Source: Actinomyces minihominis (GTDB lineage: Bacteria > Actinomycetota > Actinomycetes > Actinomycetales > Actinomycetaceae). From it: a stretch of 64,000 bases of DNA. Of the stretch, positions 1-8,547 are shown piece after piece. The position numbers were made by a program, and so were the translations under genes. Within the stretch, counting starts at the first letter, position 1; every line of letters begins with the position of its first letter. Under the pieces are notes generated by a model. The model did not search any database, had not been told where the DNA came from, and was given only the letters and a program-made list of their open reading frames with translations. The DNA is taken from the NCBI RefSeq assembly GCF_900187855.1, contig NZ_FYEG01000005.1, positions 1 through 64,000 of the forward strand, read 5' to 3'.

Positions 1-3
1 CCC

Positions 4-21
4 ACAAGGAGTCCTCCTTGT
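4..21. repeat. Perfect 8-bp inverted repeat at window edge
   Basis: ACAAGGAG and CTCCTTGT flank a 2-nt centre (TC), giving an almost continuous palindrome. The loop is too short for a good hairpin at full length, so a protein-binding dyad is as likely as a terminator. The gene it would serve lies left of the window or is the DUF5701 gene that ends at 127. Confidence 0.5.
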
Positions 22-35
22 CAACGACCCACCCC

Positions 36-60
36 TTATTAACTCTGTGGGAGTTAATAA
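36..60. repeat. AT-rich 10-bp inverted repeat
   Basis: TTATTAACTC at 36-45 is exactly mirrored by GAGTTAATAA at 51-60 around a 5-nt loop (TGTGG). The AT-rich arms stand out in this G+C-rich sequence. It could be an operator for a gene off the left edge or a weak terminator for the leftward gene ending at 127. Confidence 0.5.
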
Positions 61-126
61 CAGCCACTAACACGCGCCACCACGCCACCAACCCCGATCA
101 TAAACACCACGTTCTGGCCTTTATCC

Positions 127-813
127 CTAGGTTGCGAGCCGCTCCTGGGCGTGGGCGATCCCCAACCAGGTGTGGCGGTTGTTCCACCAGCACCAGCCTA
201 ATTTGGCTGCATTTCGCTTTTCCACGCCATCCCTGCCTGTACCGTTACTGATCCACAGGGCAGGTGTCCTTGAGTCGAAGGACCCCTTCGGCTTCTCTTT
301 GGGTTTACGGGTGGCGATTGTCATGAAGCAGTGATTGCGTTCAAGCACGCCGGGACCTGCGGCAGTGGGAGGACACTGCAGTGCCCACATAATCCCCTCA
401 GTAGCGGTGATTGCCACCCGGTTCCTCCCTTGAATCTCAAAGAGAGCCTCGGCAGGTGTGGCATTCTCGAACTCATCACCACGTTGAGGATCAACCAGGA
501 GGTACCAGGTTTGGTCCGGGAGGGTGAGGGCTTGCATGCCGTCATAGGAACGGAAGTCTGTGAGGTCGATGAGATCCTCGACGATGAACCCGGGTTTACT
601 GTTGAGGACGACAAGGCGCATGAGTTTGTCGTACGCCTTAATCGGCCCTCCGGGCACAAGAAGAGAGCCAGAGGGTGCGGAGGGTGTGAGTGCTTCAGCA
701 GCTGCCTGCACCGTTGAGTCATGCTGTCCGAGTATGTTGGGCACACCCAGTGAAACTAGGCGCTGCGCCTGGTCAATCAGAGAGGGTATCGCAAGATCTG
801 GCCGCGTAGTCAT
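127..813 (-). CDS. DUF5701 family protein
   Basis: A 228-residue soluble protein with no signal peptide or membrane segment. The C-terminal part carries what I recall as the hallmark of the actinobacterial DUF5701 family: an N-H-C-F segment (about residues 161-164), a P-A-L-W-I-S segment (about 185-190), then K-L-G-W-C-W and a closing H-T-W-L-G (about 205-220). The family has no established biochemical role and none is proposed here. The gene is read leftward, away from the surface protein gene beyond 921, and two inverted repeats lie past its stop. Assignment is from remembered motif similarity; length agrees with the family. Confidence 0.75.
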   Translation of the reverse strand: MTTRPDLAIPSLIDQAQRLVSLGVPNILGQHDSTVQAAAEALTPSAPSGSLLVPGGPIKAYDKLMRLVVLNSKPGFIVEDLIDLTDFRSYDGMQALTLPDQTWYLLVDPQRGDEFENATPAEALFEIQGRNRVAITATEGIMWALQCPPTAAGPGVLERNHCFMTIATRKPKEKPKGSFDSRTPALWISNGTGRDGVEKRNAAKLGWCWWNNRHTWLGIAHAQERLAT

Positions 814-862
814 GGGTCTATTTTTCCACGGGTGGCGTCTGGTGCCCAGGGTTCAAAGATAA

Positions 863-898
863 CTGCCCCTCCGGCTCTGCTGGGGAGCGGAGGGGCAG
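863..898 (-). terminator. Terminator of the surface protein gene
   Basis: An 11-bp perfect stem (CTGCCCCTCCG at 863-873 with CGGAGGGGCAG at 888-898) and a 14-nt loop. On the minus strand it lies just past the stop of the LPNTG protein gene and is followed by a T-rich stretch (TTATCTTT). Confidence 0.75.
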
Positions 899-920
899 CC
901 CTTGAATGAATCGGCCCTAT

Positions 921-3353
921 CTAGGAGCGGTGGCGACCAAGATGACGGCTAGCGTACCGGTACTGCAGAATCAGGGCGGTGAGCCCGGTGGCTATCAACC
1001 CACCTCCTCCTGCAAGAAGGAGCAAACTTCCGGAGGCGCCGGTGTTGGGGAGCGCGGGCAGCACGGGATCCGGAAGGACGGGGGTCTTCGTCTCACCCTT
1101 TTCATCAGGGAGGCCCGGAACAGAGCCGGTAGCGGTGTTGTAGACCTCTCCGTTGCTAACATCCTTGGCTAGCACCGTATAGGTGTACTTGGGGTTGCTG
1201 AGACATTTTGCCGTAGATCCGGGCTTCAGAACAGTTCCTTCGGCGAGGCAGCCGACCCCGGAGACTCCGAGTAGGGCATCGGAGATGTACACCTGTCTCA
1301 GGTCCACATTTCCGGTATTGGTTGCTGAAAATGCATAGGTGATTTTGTCACCCCTTGATGCCTTCCCACCGGTGACGAGTTTGCCGCTGGCATCTCTAAT
1401 GCTCTCCACTGACTTGGAGAATGTGAATGCAGGTCGCACAGTCGGAGTGGTGGTTGAGTCTGTTTCGCAGGTAAGGCCGAGTTTTGGATCAACACAAACT
1501 GTTGCAGTGTTCGTTACTTGGCCCGCGCCGATGTCCGCCTTATCTATGGTGTGGGTAAAAGTTCCCGGGCAGGTGGTGCTCTTCCCCGGGGATAGTGGTC
1601 CTTTCAGACACTCCAGGTCCTTGAGTCCCAACTTGAGGTCAGTGAGCTTGGCGCTGCTAAGAACGGTCTCTCCGGTGTTCTTCACCGAAAATGAGTAGAT
1701 GATCTTATCGCCCTCATCGCCAAGCCAACCGTTCTCATTGGTGTCCTGGACCTCAGAGGACTTTGTAAACGCGAACGAAGGTCGACCCAGTTCGGACGTA
1801 ACCTGGGCCTTGCACACTGACTGTGCGTCACTCTCACCGCAGACCCCATCGGCCCTGTTGGTGACGATGTTCGTGACGGAAGGAACCGCTGGAACCTCCA
1901 CTACCTCTGCTTTGACAGTGTCAGTGAAGTTACCGGTTGAAGTGAGGAGTCTAGGTCCCCAGGTAATAGTTTGGTCTGACGGGTTGAAAACACCACCATT
2001 GGTTGCAGATATGAACTTCAGACCTTTGGGCAAGCTATCCGTAGTCACCACATTCGATATCGAGCGGCCATTTTTGGGACCGGGTGAGGTCGTGATCGTG
2101 TAGGTGATGACGTCGCCGAGAGAAGGCTTTGTCTGCCCTGACGGGAGGGAGCTGGTTGCTGTCTTGGTCGTGGTTAGAGCTAGGTGATCGGCCTCGCTCA
2201 AGTCTCCCTGACCCGTTGTGGCTCGGAGGTTCCAGACAGTCTGCCCGCTAATCGCAACGTTTGAAGTTAGTCGAAGGGAGTATGAAGTGTTTGGTAGGGC
2301 GCCGTACATGGTCGTCCTGAGGTTGACCGGGGTCGACCCACTTGCGCCGAGGCTTTGCGCGAGCTCACGGGTAACAGTAAAGGTTTGAGAAGTAGCAGTG
2401 CAGGGGTTGCCATCCGTGTTCCCAGCCATGTTGTAGATCCATCCATTCTCATCGGCCAGCTGGACTTGGACACGGCCTAAGCAGGAGGCGGTGAGCCCAG
2501 GAGCCAGGTTGCTGATCGTTACCTTCCATCCCGTAGTGGGAATCCGATTGAAGGCAACACGAATGACAGGGGTGACGGTGGGTTTGCCATCCCCGAACCC
2601 ACCATTGGCCGTGGCTGACTCTATCTGCATCCCGATGGCGGGGACGACCCAGTTGCCGGTGGTCCTAGTTAATTCAGTCGCTCCACTGGTCGCGATGATC
2701 GGACCCGTGAAGGAGGTGCGTCGTTGTGCGCTAGTGAGTGAAAGTTCAAGGAAGCCCCTGATTTCAGCGTGGGTATCCACAGCGTCAGTGAGGATGATAT
2801 CGATGCCCCAGCGGGAGGTTTTGCCCTGCTGCACCGTCTCGGTCGGCTGCGCCACAGCAAAGACGATGCCATTGGCATCCTTGATCTCGGTTGCTCTAGT
2901 CGAAGTGAAGAACCAGGGTGCGTTCAAAGTGATGGGGTAGACGTCTCCAGACCGCGCAGTGGGTGGAAGAGCTAAGTCAACGCGGATCCTAGGGCTGGCT
3001 GTTGTTCCAACCGTTCCCGAGGCCGGACTGATCGAAGCCGATAGGACTTCTTGAACAGGGGAGACCGCAGCGAGCATCGGAATGGGAGCCTGGTCAACCT
3101 CACGCCAGTGGGTCACTCCGGACCGGGTGACTACTTCTTCGCCCGTCTCCGGGTCGATGTCTATCCGAACATCGGCATGACCAGGTTCGCTGTAGATGAC
3201 CCCCTCTTCACTGGTGCTACTTCGTGGTGGACCGGCGTCCGATTGAGATTGTGGGAGGGCCAGGGCGCTTCCGCTGCCGATCATGAGTGCCAGCAGTGCG
3301 ATTGTAGTAGTCAACCTACCGAGAGGTCGTAGGTGTTGTTTGGTTCGAACCAT
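921..3353 (-). CDS. LPXTG-anchored surface protein with DUF11-type repeats
   Basis: An 810-residue cell-wall protein. Residues about 1-33 form a Sec signal peptide (basic start, hydrophobic core, cleavage after A-L-A). The C-terminus has the sorting signal LPNTG at 768-772, a hydrophobic stretch and a basic tail (R-Y-A-S-R-H-L-G-R-H), so sortase should link it to the peptidoglycan. The second half holds three related beta-sandwich repeats with the pattern D-x-I-x-Y-(T/S/A)-x-x-x-x-N-T-G, typical of DUF11/DUF7507 repeats in actinobacterial surface proteins. The N-terminal 350 residues are not recognised. The start is an ATG after AAGGA. No dedicated sortase gene is adjacent; the class C sortase at 23.3 kb is pilus-specific by context, so a housekeeping sortase elsewhere is expected. 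Adhesion is plausible but not shown. Confidence 0.85.
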   Translation of the reverse strand: MVRTKQHLRPLGRLTTTIALLALMIGSGSALALPQSQSDAGPPRSSTSEEGVIYSEPGHADVRIDIDPETGEEVVTRSGVTHWREVDQAPIPMLAAVSPVQEVLSASISPASGTVGTTASPRIRVDLALPPTARSGDVYPITLNAPWFFTSTRATEIKDANGIVFAVAQPTETVQQGKTSRWGIDIILTDAVDTHAEIRGFLELSLTSAQRRTSFTGPIIATSGATELTRTTGNWVVPAIGMQIESATANGGFGDGKPTVTPVIRVAFNRIPTTGWKVTISNLAPGLTASCLGRVQVQLADENGWIYNMAGNTDGNPCTATSQTFTVTRELAQSLGASGSTPVNLRTTMYGALPNTSYSLRLTSNVAISGQTVWNLRATTGQGDLSEADHLALTTTKTATSSLPSGQTKPSLGDVITYTITTSPGPKNGRSISNVVTTDSLPKGLKFISATNGGVFNPSDQTITWGPRLLTSTGNFTDTVKAEVVEVPAVPSVTNIVTNRADGVCGESDAQSVCKAQVTSELGRPSFAFTKSSEVQDTNENGWLGDEGDKIIYSFSVKNTGETVLSSAKLTDLKLGLKDLECLKGPLSPGKSTTCPGTFTHTIDKADIGAGQVTNTATVCVDPKLGLTCETDSTTTPTVRPAFTFSKSVESIRDASGKLVTGGKASRGDKITYAFSATNTGNVDLRQVYISDALLGVSGVGCLAEGTVLKPGSTAKCLSNPKYTYTVLAKDVSNGEVYNTATGSVPGLPDEKGETKTPVLPDPVLPALPNTGASGSLLLLAGGGGLIATGLTALILQYRYASRHLGRHRS

Positions 3354-3505
3354 TCCTTGTCTTCCTGATCTTGGTCATATCCGCCAATGCGGCGGTTCAT
3401 GTCGCGGAACCAAAATAGGGGGGAGACAGGCAAGCCAAAATGCTTCGGCCGGGTCCCTGTGGACTGCACCGAACTCCCGGCTAAGGGGATACCGGGATTG
3501 AAAGC

Positions 3506-3548
3506 AAAAAGTACGCCCTGGGAAACCAAACGATTTCCCAGGGCGTAC
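3506..3548 (-). terminator. Strong intrinsic terminator of the DUF308 gene
   Basis: A perfect 15-bp stem (GTACGCCCTGGGAAA at 3511-3525 with its complement at 3534-3548) and an 8-nt loop. On the minus strand it is followed by TTTTT (3510 to 3506). It lies about 40 bases past the stop at 3586 and closes the rpmF/DUF308 leftward block. Confidence 0.9.
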
Positions 3549-3585
3549 CCGGAGTAGTTGCGCTATCCCTCTTTCAGGGAGTGCG

Positions 3586-4128
3586 TTAGCGTCTAGTAAA
3601 GGTGTTGATGATCTCTACGATGCCGTAGATGACACCCGCGATACCGAGAATCCACCAGAGCGCGAATGTGGAGTAGACGGGTGAAAAGATAACCATCAGT
3701 CCAGCGAGGATCGAGATGATGGCGTAGAAGACCGTCCATCCCTTGGATGCGGACGATCCCAAGGAGGCGAAAGCCACAAAGCCCTCATAGATCCAAGTCA
3801 CGCCAATCATGATCGCCATGAAGACGAAGAAGAACGCGGAGGTAGCCTGCAGGCTAGTCAGAGCAATGATGCCAGAAGCAACGAAAAGTGCTCCGACGAT
3901 CAGTCTCCAGAACCGGGAACCGAATGCCATGCCGCGGCTGAAGAAGCTGGCTCCGACATAAACGATTCCGGCAACGATCACGTACACGGCAAAAATGCCG
4001 GTAACGATCATGGCTGTCTTCATCGGCCAAAGCAGAATCGCAATACCTGCGGCAAGGGTGATGAGGCCGAAGACGCCCATCGCCACTCTTAGCTTATTGC
4101 GAGTTCTCTCAATAAGAGTTTCACTCAT
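3586..4128 (-). CDS. HdeD/DUF308 family membrane protein
   Basis: A 180-residue integral membrane protein with six hydrophobic helices arranged as three hairpins, the usual size and layout of the DUF308/HdeD family. In enterobacteria HdeD contributes to acid resistance at high cell density; in actinobacteria the role is not established. The protein starts M-S-E-T-L, has a short basic cytoplasmic start (E-R-T-R-N-K-L-R) and ends in T-F-T-R-R. It lies 73 bases downstream of rpmF in the same direction and is followed by a strong terminator. A TTGACA sequence on the minus strand about 40 bases upstream suggests its own promoter, but no clear -10 element fits it. Confidence 0.85.
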   Translation of the reverse strand: MSETLIERTRNKLRVAMGVFGLITLAAGIAILLWPMKTAMIVTGIFAVYVIVAGIVYVGASFFSRGMAFGSRFWRLIVGALFVASGIIALTSLQATSAFFFVFMAIMIGVTWIYEGFVAFASLGSSASKGWTVFYAIISILAGLMVIFSPVYSTFALWWILGIAGVIYGIVEIINTFTRR

Positions 4129-4201
4129 TAGTCAAAATCTTTCATTTGGTAACTGTCAAGAGATCGATGCGGAAACCACAGTAGATCAGGAAAGTGTTTA
4201 C

Positions 4202-4378
4202 TTAGCCCAGATCCTCAACATCCAGAAGGCCCTTCTGGTATGCCTTGGCCAGACGACGGGGGACGCGGACCTCGCGACCACCGACCTTAATCGTCTGCAG
4301 CTCAGTCAGCTTGGCCTTCCAAGCCGAACGACGGGTGCGGGTATTCGATCGCGACATCTTGCGCTTGGGTACTGCCAT
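4202..4378 (-). CDS. rpmF: Large ribosomal subunit protein bL32
   Basis: A 58-residue basic protein beginning [14 protein letters not shown], the signature start of bL32, and ending L-L-D-V-E-D-L-G. It has no cysteine, so it is the form without the zinc ribbon, as in mycobacteria (C-minus type). The ATG at 4378 is preceded by AAGGAGCGACAG, a very good ribosome-binding site. The gene stands apart from other ribosomal protein genes, which is common for rpmF in actinobacteria. Confidence 0.95.
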   Translation of the reverse strand: MAVPKRKMSRSNTRTRRSAWKAKLTELQTIKVGGREVRVPRRLAKAYQKGLLDVEDLG

Positions 4379-4574
4379 GGCTCTGTCGCTCCTTCCGGAT
4401 CCTAGTGGTCTTTGCCCCTACTTAGAAAGCAATTGTGCTGCCATTCTTGAGGAGCTGACGTCGTAAAACGTCCATATTGAACTGCTCAAGTCTGCCACGG
4501 ATTCGCGTCAAACCGCCAGTTCCTCGGGGAAGCTCCAGTGTGAAGTTAGTCCCGAGCCGTGTAATGATAGCCCA

Positions 4575-5207
4575 ATGCTGACCTTAGTTGCGGGAACCCG
4601 GTCCGAAGTGGAATCTGAGATCAAGAAATCCCGTTTTCTTGGTTACCTCCAGCCCGTGTACTCAGTCGCTGAAGCCCGAGATGTCATCGGAGAGGTGAAA
4701 TGCAGGTACCCTGACGCGCGCCACCATTGCTCCGCTTACGTCCTCGAGTCCGAAGGCGCCACCCCACAAACTCACTTTTCCGATGACGGAGAGCCAGCGG
4801 GGACAGCAGGGGCTCCCATGCTTGAGGTACTTCTCGGGCGCGACCTCGTCAACGTCGTGGCTGTTGTGACTCGCTACTTTGGGGGAACCCTCCTGGGAAC
4901 CGGTGGCCTCGTTCGCGCCTACTCAGGGGCAACCCAAGATGCAGTTGCAGCTGCTCGCCTCGCCCGGATTGAAGACCTCCCCTCTTACCTAGTGCTCCTA
5001 GAGCCCGATGTTGCCGGTCGGGTGGAATCCGAAATACGCAGGCGCAACTGGACCATCGAGGGGACGACCTGGACCAACTACGCCGAAGTTTGCTTCACGG
5101 TTCCCCCGGATGAAGTAGACGAGGTCGAACCGCTTATATCTTCTTTAACGAGGGGAGCAGCCCAGGCTAGGCGCGGCCCTGATCGCAGGGTCGAAGTTCC
5201 GCTCTAA
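4575..5207 (+). CDS. YigZ/IMPACT family protein
   Basis: A 210-residue protein of the UPF0029/IMPACT family. The N-terminal domain carries the family motifs K-K-S-R-F-L-G (about 18-24), D-A-R-H-H-C-S-A-Y (about 47-55), S-D-D-G-E-P-x-G-T-A-G (about 67-77) and the R-Y-F-G-G-T-x-L-G-T-G-G-L-V-R-A-Y run (about 99-115); a ferredoxin-like C-terminal domain follows. The eukaryotic relative IMPACT regulates the kinase GCN2; the bacterial function is unknown. No Shine-Dalgarno sequence is visible. A TAATGAT stretch ends 6 bases before the ATG, so the mRNA may be leaderless. Confidence 0.9.
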   Translation: MLTLVAGTRSEVESEIKKSRFLGYLQPVYSVAEARDVIGEVKCRYPDARHHCSAYVLESEGATPQTHFSDDGEPAGTAGAPMLEVLLGRDLVNVVAVVTRYFGGTLLGTGGLVRAYSGATQDAVAAARLARIEDLPSYLVLLEPDVAGRVESEIRRRNWTIEGTTWTNYAEVCFTVPPDEVDEVEPLISSLTRGAAQARRGPDRRVEVPL

Positions 5208-5239
5208 GACCAAATCGTCTTCAATCGACGAGCACTTTG

Positions 5240-5268
5240 TTGGTGGAAGTGGCTCAGGGACATATGAT
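5240..5268 (+). promoter_or_regulatory. Candidate promoter of cysK-cysE
   Basis: TTGGTG at 5240-5245, a 17-base spacer and TATGAT at 5263-5268 match a housekeeping-sigma promoter, leaving a short leader before the cysK start at 5310. Proposed from the sequence only. Confidence 0.45.
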
Positions 5269-5309
5269 TTACGTGATCCATCACTTTCGTAATGAGACAG
5301 GGGTTCCCC

Positions 5310-6242
5310 ATGGCCAAGATCTACCCGTCGATCGCCGCAACCGTAGGAAACACTCCGCTGGTCCAGCTTGGGCGGACAGTTCCCGAGGATGTCACCGTCC
5401 TCGCCAAAGTCGAGTACTTCAACCCGGGTGGGTCTGTGAAAGACCGCATTGGACGGCAGATTGTGGAGGCCGCCGAAGCGTCAGGGCAGCTTAGGCCCGG
5501 TGGAACTATCGTTGAAGGCACCTCGGGTAACACGGGCATCGCCCTCGCGATGGTCGGTGCAGCCAAGGGGTACAAAGTCGTTCTGGCGATGCCGTCTTCG
5601 ATGAGTAAAGAGCGCCGGGCGATTGTCCGCGCTTACGGTGCGGAGCTCATCCTCACTGAACCGAGCCTTGGAATGAAGGGTGCCGTCGCAGCGGCAGAAG
5701 AGTACGTGGCAAGTCACCCGGGATCCGTCCTCGCCCGCCAGTTCGAAAACATTGCCAACGTTGAAGCACACATGCAGACAACAGCGGAAGAGATTTGGAA
5801 TGACACTGACGGTGACGTCGACATCGTCATTGGCGGGATCGGAACGGGCGGTACCATTACCGGGGTCGGGAAGGTTCTTCGTGAACGGAAGCCGGAGGTC
5901 GAGATTATCGCCGTGGAACCGGTTGACTCACCACTGCTGACAAAAGGAACGGCCGGCCCCCACGTCATTCAGGGAATCGGCGCCAACTTCATCCCGTCAA
6001 TCCTTGATCAGTCGGTGATCTCCGAGGTGATTGACGTGGAGGGCGAAGACTCGCTTCAGGTCAGCCGCGAAGTTGCTGCTGAGGAGGGACTTCTTGTGGG
6101 AATCTCTTCCGGTGCGGCGCTGGTCGCTGCCAAGCAGGTAGCGGCCCGCCCGGAAAACAAGGGAAAGACCATCGTCGTGATCCTTCCTGATGGTGGAGAG
6201 CGCTACCTGAGCACCAAGCTCTACGAAGAGTACATGGTGTGA
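5310..6242 (+). CDS. cysK: Cysteine synthase A (O-acetylserine sulfhydrylase)
   Basis: A PLP enzyme that makes L-cysteine from O-acetyl-L-serine and sulfide in the cytoplasm; about 310 residues, the normal CysK length. Visible motifs: G-N-T-P-L-V near the start, P-G-G-S-V-K-D-R with the Schiff-base lysine (about residue 41), the substrate loop E-G-T-S-G-N-T-G, the phosphate-binding loop G-G-I-G-T-G-G-T, and G-I-S-S-G-A near the end. I chose the ATG at 5310 because homologues begin M-A-K-I-Y; an in-frame ATG at 5292 would add six residues. It is followed directly by cysE, whose product supplies its substrate and usually binds it as the cysteine synthase complex. Confidence 0.95.
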   Translation: MAKIYPSIAATVGNTPLVQLGRTVPEDVTVLAKVEYFNPGGSVKDRIGRQIVEAAEASGQLRPGGTIVEGTSGNTGIALAMVGAAKGYKVVLAMPSSMSKERRAIVRAYGAELILTEPSLGMKGAVAAAEEYVASHPGSVLARQFENIANVEAHMQTTAEEIWNDTDGDVDIVIGGIGTGGTITGVGKVLRERKPEVEIIAVEPVDSPLLTKGTAGPHVIQGIGANFIPSILDQSVISEVIDVEGEDSLQVSREVAAEEGLLVGISSGAALVAAKQVAARPENKGKTIVVILPDGGERYLSTKLYEEYMV

Positions 6243-6284
6243 TTGAAGGCTCCGGACATTCTCAGAAGGCATAGGCAGAATCAG

Positions 6285-6839
6285 ATGCGTGGTTTCTTTC
6301 AGAAGGCCCTCGGCCTTGTTCGCGAGGACGTTCAGGCAGCGATGGATCGAGATCCTGCGGCTGCCAGCCCCTTGGAGGTGGTGCTCACCTACCCCGGATT
6401 GCACGCGATCTGGGGCCACCGATTGGCCCACGCGGTATGGGGTAGAGGCCTGAAGTTTCCGGCGCGTCTGATCCAGAACTCGACCAGGTTCTTTACAGGG
6501 GTGGACATCCACCCGGCTGCAATACTGGGCCGCAGGCTGTTTCTGGACCATGCCGAGGGAGTCGTCATTGGTGAAACCGCGGTGGTGGGCGAGGACGTCC
6601 TCATCTTCCACCAGGTCACACTGGGAGGAACATCCAACGAACCGGGGAAACGTCATCCAACTGTAGGAGACAGGGTCGTTCTTGGGGCGGGTGCAAAGAT
6701 CATAGGGCCCGTGTCGATAGGTGATGACGCCAAGGTTGGGGCGAATGCGGTTGTCGTACGTGATGTGCCTAAGGGCAAGGTAGCCGTCGGAGTTCCCGCC
6801 CGCTTGCTTGAGGAAAAGCGCCGCCACAAGGTTCACTGA
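6285..6839 (+). CDS. cysE: Serine O-acetyltransferase
   Basis: Transfers acetyl from acetyl-CoA to L-serine, the first step of cysteine synthesis. The C-terminal half is the left-handed beta-helix of hexapeptide acetyltransferases, with the typical active-site stretches D-I-H-P-A-A, D-H-A-E-G-V-V-I-G-E and H-Q-V-T-L-G-G-T. The frame is open from a TTG directly after the cysK stop (6243), which would add 14 residues; I prefer the ATG at 6285 because family members start near this point (G-F-F-x-x-A-L-G-L-V-R-E-D). Either way the two genes are translationally close. The C-terminus ends in a basic tail rather than the usual Ile of CysK-binding SATs, so complex formation is uncertain. Confidence 0.92.
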   Translation: MRGFFQKALGLVREDVQAAMDRDPAAASPLEVVLTYPGLHAIWGHRLAHAVWGRGLKFPARLIQNSTRFFTGVDIHPAAILGRRLFLDHAEGVVIGETAVVGEDVLIFHQVTLGGTSNEPGKRHPTVGDRVVLGAGAKIIGPVSIGDDAKVGANAVVVRDVPKGKVAVGVPARLLEEKRRHKVH

Positions 6840-6912
6840 AATCCCTCGGCAGTTGCCGAACTGGGACCTTTGAAGCAGCCAGATATTCGAAGGGTTCCGT
6901 TAAGCTGGGATC

Positions 6913-7410
6913 ATGAGCGAACTCACACTTCAAGCGGTTCGGCAAGAGATTCAGGATGGCTTGCGCCGAGAAGGGTTGGAAACTGCAACTCTGACGTTTT
7001 ACGACATTCCTGCTTTGGCTGCACTCTCGGTTAGTGCTTACGGTAATCCGCAGACTGCGGAGAGTCTGTGGGAAGCAACTGATGAGATGCGGATGTACTT
7101 TGACGGGGCCTTTGGGACACCTCGAGATGACTCCTTCATTGGGGCTTGGCTCGATGGTGAACTTGTGGGGGCCGTCTTCGGGGTTCTCGACTCACCCATT
7201 GATGGTGTCCCCCGAGGCCCATTTGTCATTGATCTGATGGTTGATCCAAGGTGCCGTCGCCAAGGCATTGCCAGCACACTTATTAGTGAGCTCGCCTCGC
7301 GGGTCGGGGAGTGGGGGTACGACGACCTCGCCCTGCAGCTTGACTTACGTAGATCACCCGAGGCACTGCAGCTTTACCGCAGCCTGGGCTTCTCCGAGCT
7401 CGGAGGGTAG
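6913..7410 (+). CDS. GNAT family N-acetyltransferase
   Basis: A 165-residue single-domain acetyltransferase. Motif A is clear: V-I-D-L-M-V-D-P-x-C-R-R-Q-G-I-A-S (about residues 105-121), matching the R/Q-x-x-G-x-A acetyl-CoA pyrophosphate loop, followed by the late strand L-A-L-Q-L-D-L and Y-R-S-L-G-F-S. The N-terminal 30 residues precede the fold. The substrate cannot be deduced. It lies 73 bases after cysE in the same direction and converges with the DNA glycosylase gene, whose stop is only 3 bases away. Confidence 0.85.
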   Translation: MSELTLQAVRQEIQDGLRREGLETATLTFYDIPALAALSVSAYGNPQTAESLWEATDEMRMYFDGAFGTPRDDSFIGAWLDGELVGAVFGVLDSPIDGVPRGPFVIDLMVDPRCRRQGIASTLISELASRVGEWGYDDLALQLDLRRSPEALQLYRSLGFSELGG

Positions 7411-7413
7411 TTC

Positions 7414-8538
7414 CTACTTCTGGCAGGAAGAACACCAGAATAGATTGCGTCCCTGCATCACCTTTGTCTTGACGGGTGCACCGCAGACTTGGCACTGCTG
7501 ATCGGCGCGCTTGTAAACGAACCACTTTTTGGCTTCGAGGTCATCGACTTCGACCTCATCACTTACTAGTTCAGGAAGAACCGTGCGAATCCGCCCGTCT
7601 GTGACCCCGTCTTGTAAGAGGACGACGAAGTCATCCCAGAGGCGCTTCAAACGAGCTTCAGAGATGTTGTTCCCGCGACGGAACGGAGAGATTCCCTGCC
7701 GAAACAGAGCCTCTGCCCGGTAGATGTTCCCGACTCCGGCAGCTACTGACTGATCCATGACCAGCTCACCGATAGGACGGCGGCTGTTGCGGACACGGCG
7801 TAGGAACTCGTTGCGAAGCTTCACGGGATCTGTGGTGTGATCCAAGGGATCTGGCCCGAGACGATCCAACACAGCTTCGACACCGGCAGCATCAAGAACT
7901 TCACATCTGGTCGGCCCGGTTAGATCAGCTGCAACCCTATCTGTGACAATGCGTAGTCGCACTGCCCCGCGCGGAGGAGGAGGCGTCCATGTGTCATCCT
8001 CCGGGAAGTAGTCGTCTTTGTCGGCTTCGGTCTGCTCAACGCCCCGGGCCTCGGATGCTTCCGCTGTCACAACTTGGAAGGCATCCCCGCCGGTGTCGCC
8101 AAGATCAGGGAGGAGGGCCCCATCCCCGTAGAGTGCGGGTACCTCTCCGTTCAGTGAGGTGACCCTAAAGCCATTAGTTGAGTTCGAACCTGGATCTGGT
8201 AGACGAGGGGCCCCGATTGAAGGTGTCACCCTCATACCCGGGCTGCCGTAGAACCGCCACGAACCATAGAGGCCGAGATGTACGTGCAACCAGAGCTGAG
8301 TTCCTGTCAGCCATGCGCCTTCAGTTGCGAGACTTTCAGTGGCTGACGTAGTTCGCTGATCCTCAAACTCAAGGAAGAGATGCTTACCCACGGACTCGGA
8401 GCCGACCAGCGTCATTCCGTTGAGGCGAGCTGCCCCCTGTGAGAACCTCCCCTGCGGGGAGGAGGTCTCACAGGTACTTCCGACAAACCACTCGCTAAAT
8501 GCGAGTGCCAATCGCCTCAGCGAGTGACCTTCCGGCAT
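7414..8538 (-). CDS. Fpg/Nei family DNA glycosylase with large insertion
   Basis: Base-excision repair bifunctional glycosylase/AP lyase. The N-terminus M-P-E-G-H gives the catalytic Pro2 and Glu3; E3-G-H marks the Nei-like (endonuclease VIII) branch. The helix-two-turn-helix region has M-D-Q-S-V-A-A-G-V-G-N-I-Y-R-A-E (about 261-276), and the C-terminus is a zinc finger of the C-x2-C-x16-C-x2-C type (about 349-372). At 374 residues it is about 100 longer than most members; the excess is mostly an acidic, Pro-rich insertion at about 100-188 between L-G-L-Y-G-S-W-R-F and G-A-V-R-L-R-I-V. It starts 9 bases after the leuS stop, so the two are probably co-transcribed. Confidence 0.9.
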   Translation of the reverse strand: MPEGHSLRRLALAFSEWFVGSTCETSSPQGRFSQGAARLNGMTLVGSESVGKHLFLEFEDQRTTSATESLATEGAWLTGTQLWLHVHLGLYGSWRFYGSPGMRVTPSIGAPRLPDPGSNSTNGFRVTSLNGEVPALYGDGALLPDLGDTGGDAFQVVTAEASEARGVEQTEADKDDYFPEDDTWTPPPPRGAVRLRIVTDRVAADLTGPTRCEVLDAAGVEAVLDRLGPDPLDHTTDPVKLRNEFLRRVRNSRRPIGELVMDQSVAAGVGNIYRAEALFRQGISPFRRGNNISEARLKRLWDDFVVLLQDGVTDGRIRTVLPELVSDEVEVDDLEAKKWFVYKRADQQCQVCGAPVKTKVMQGRNLFWCSSCQK

Positions 8539-8547
8539 GAAAGACCG

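Noticed and set aside
5997-6836. Long open frame (279 codons) antisense to cysE
   Set aside because: It overlaps cysE, which has clear motifs; composition and lack of any family signature point to a shadow frame.
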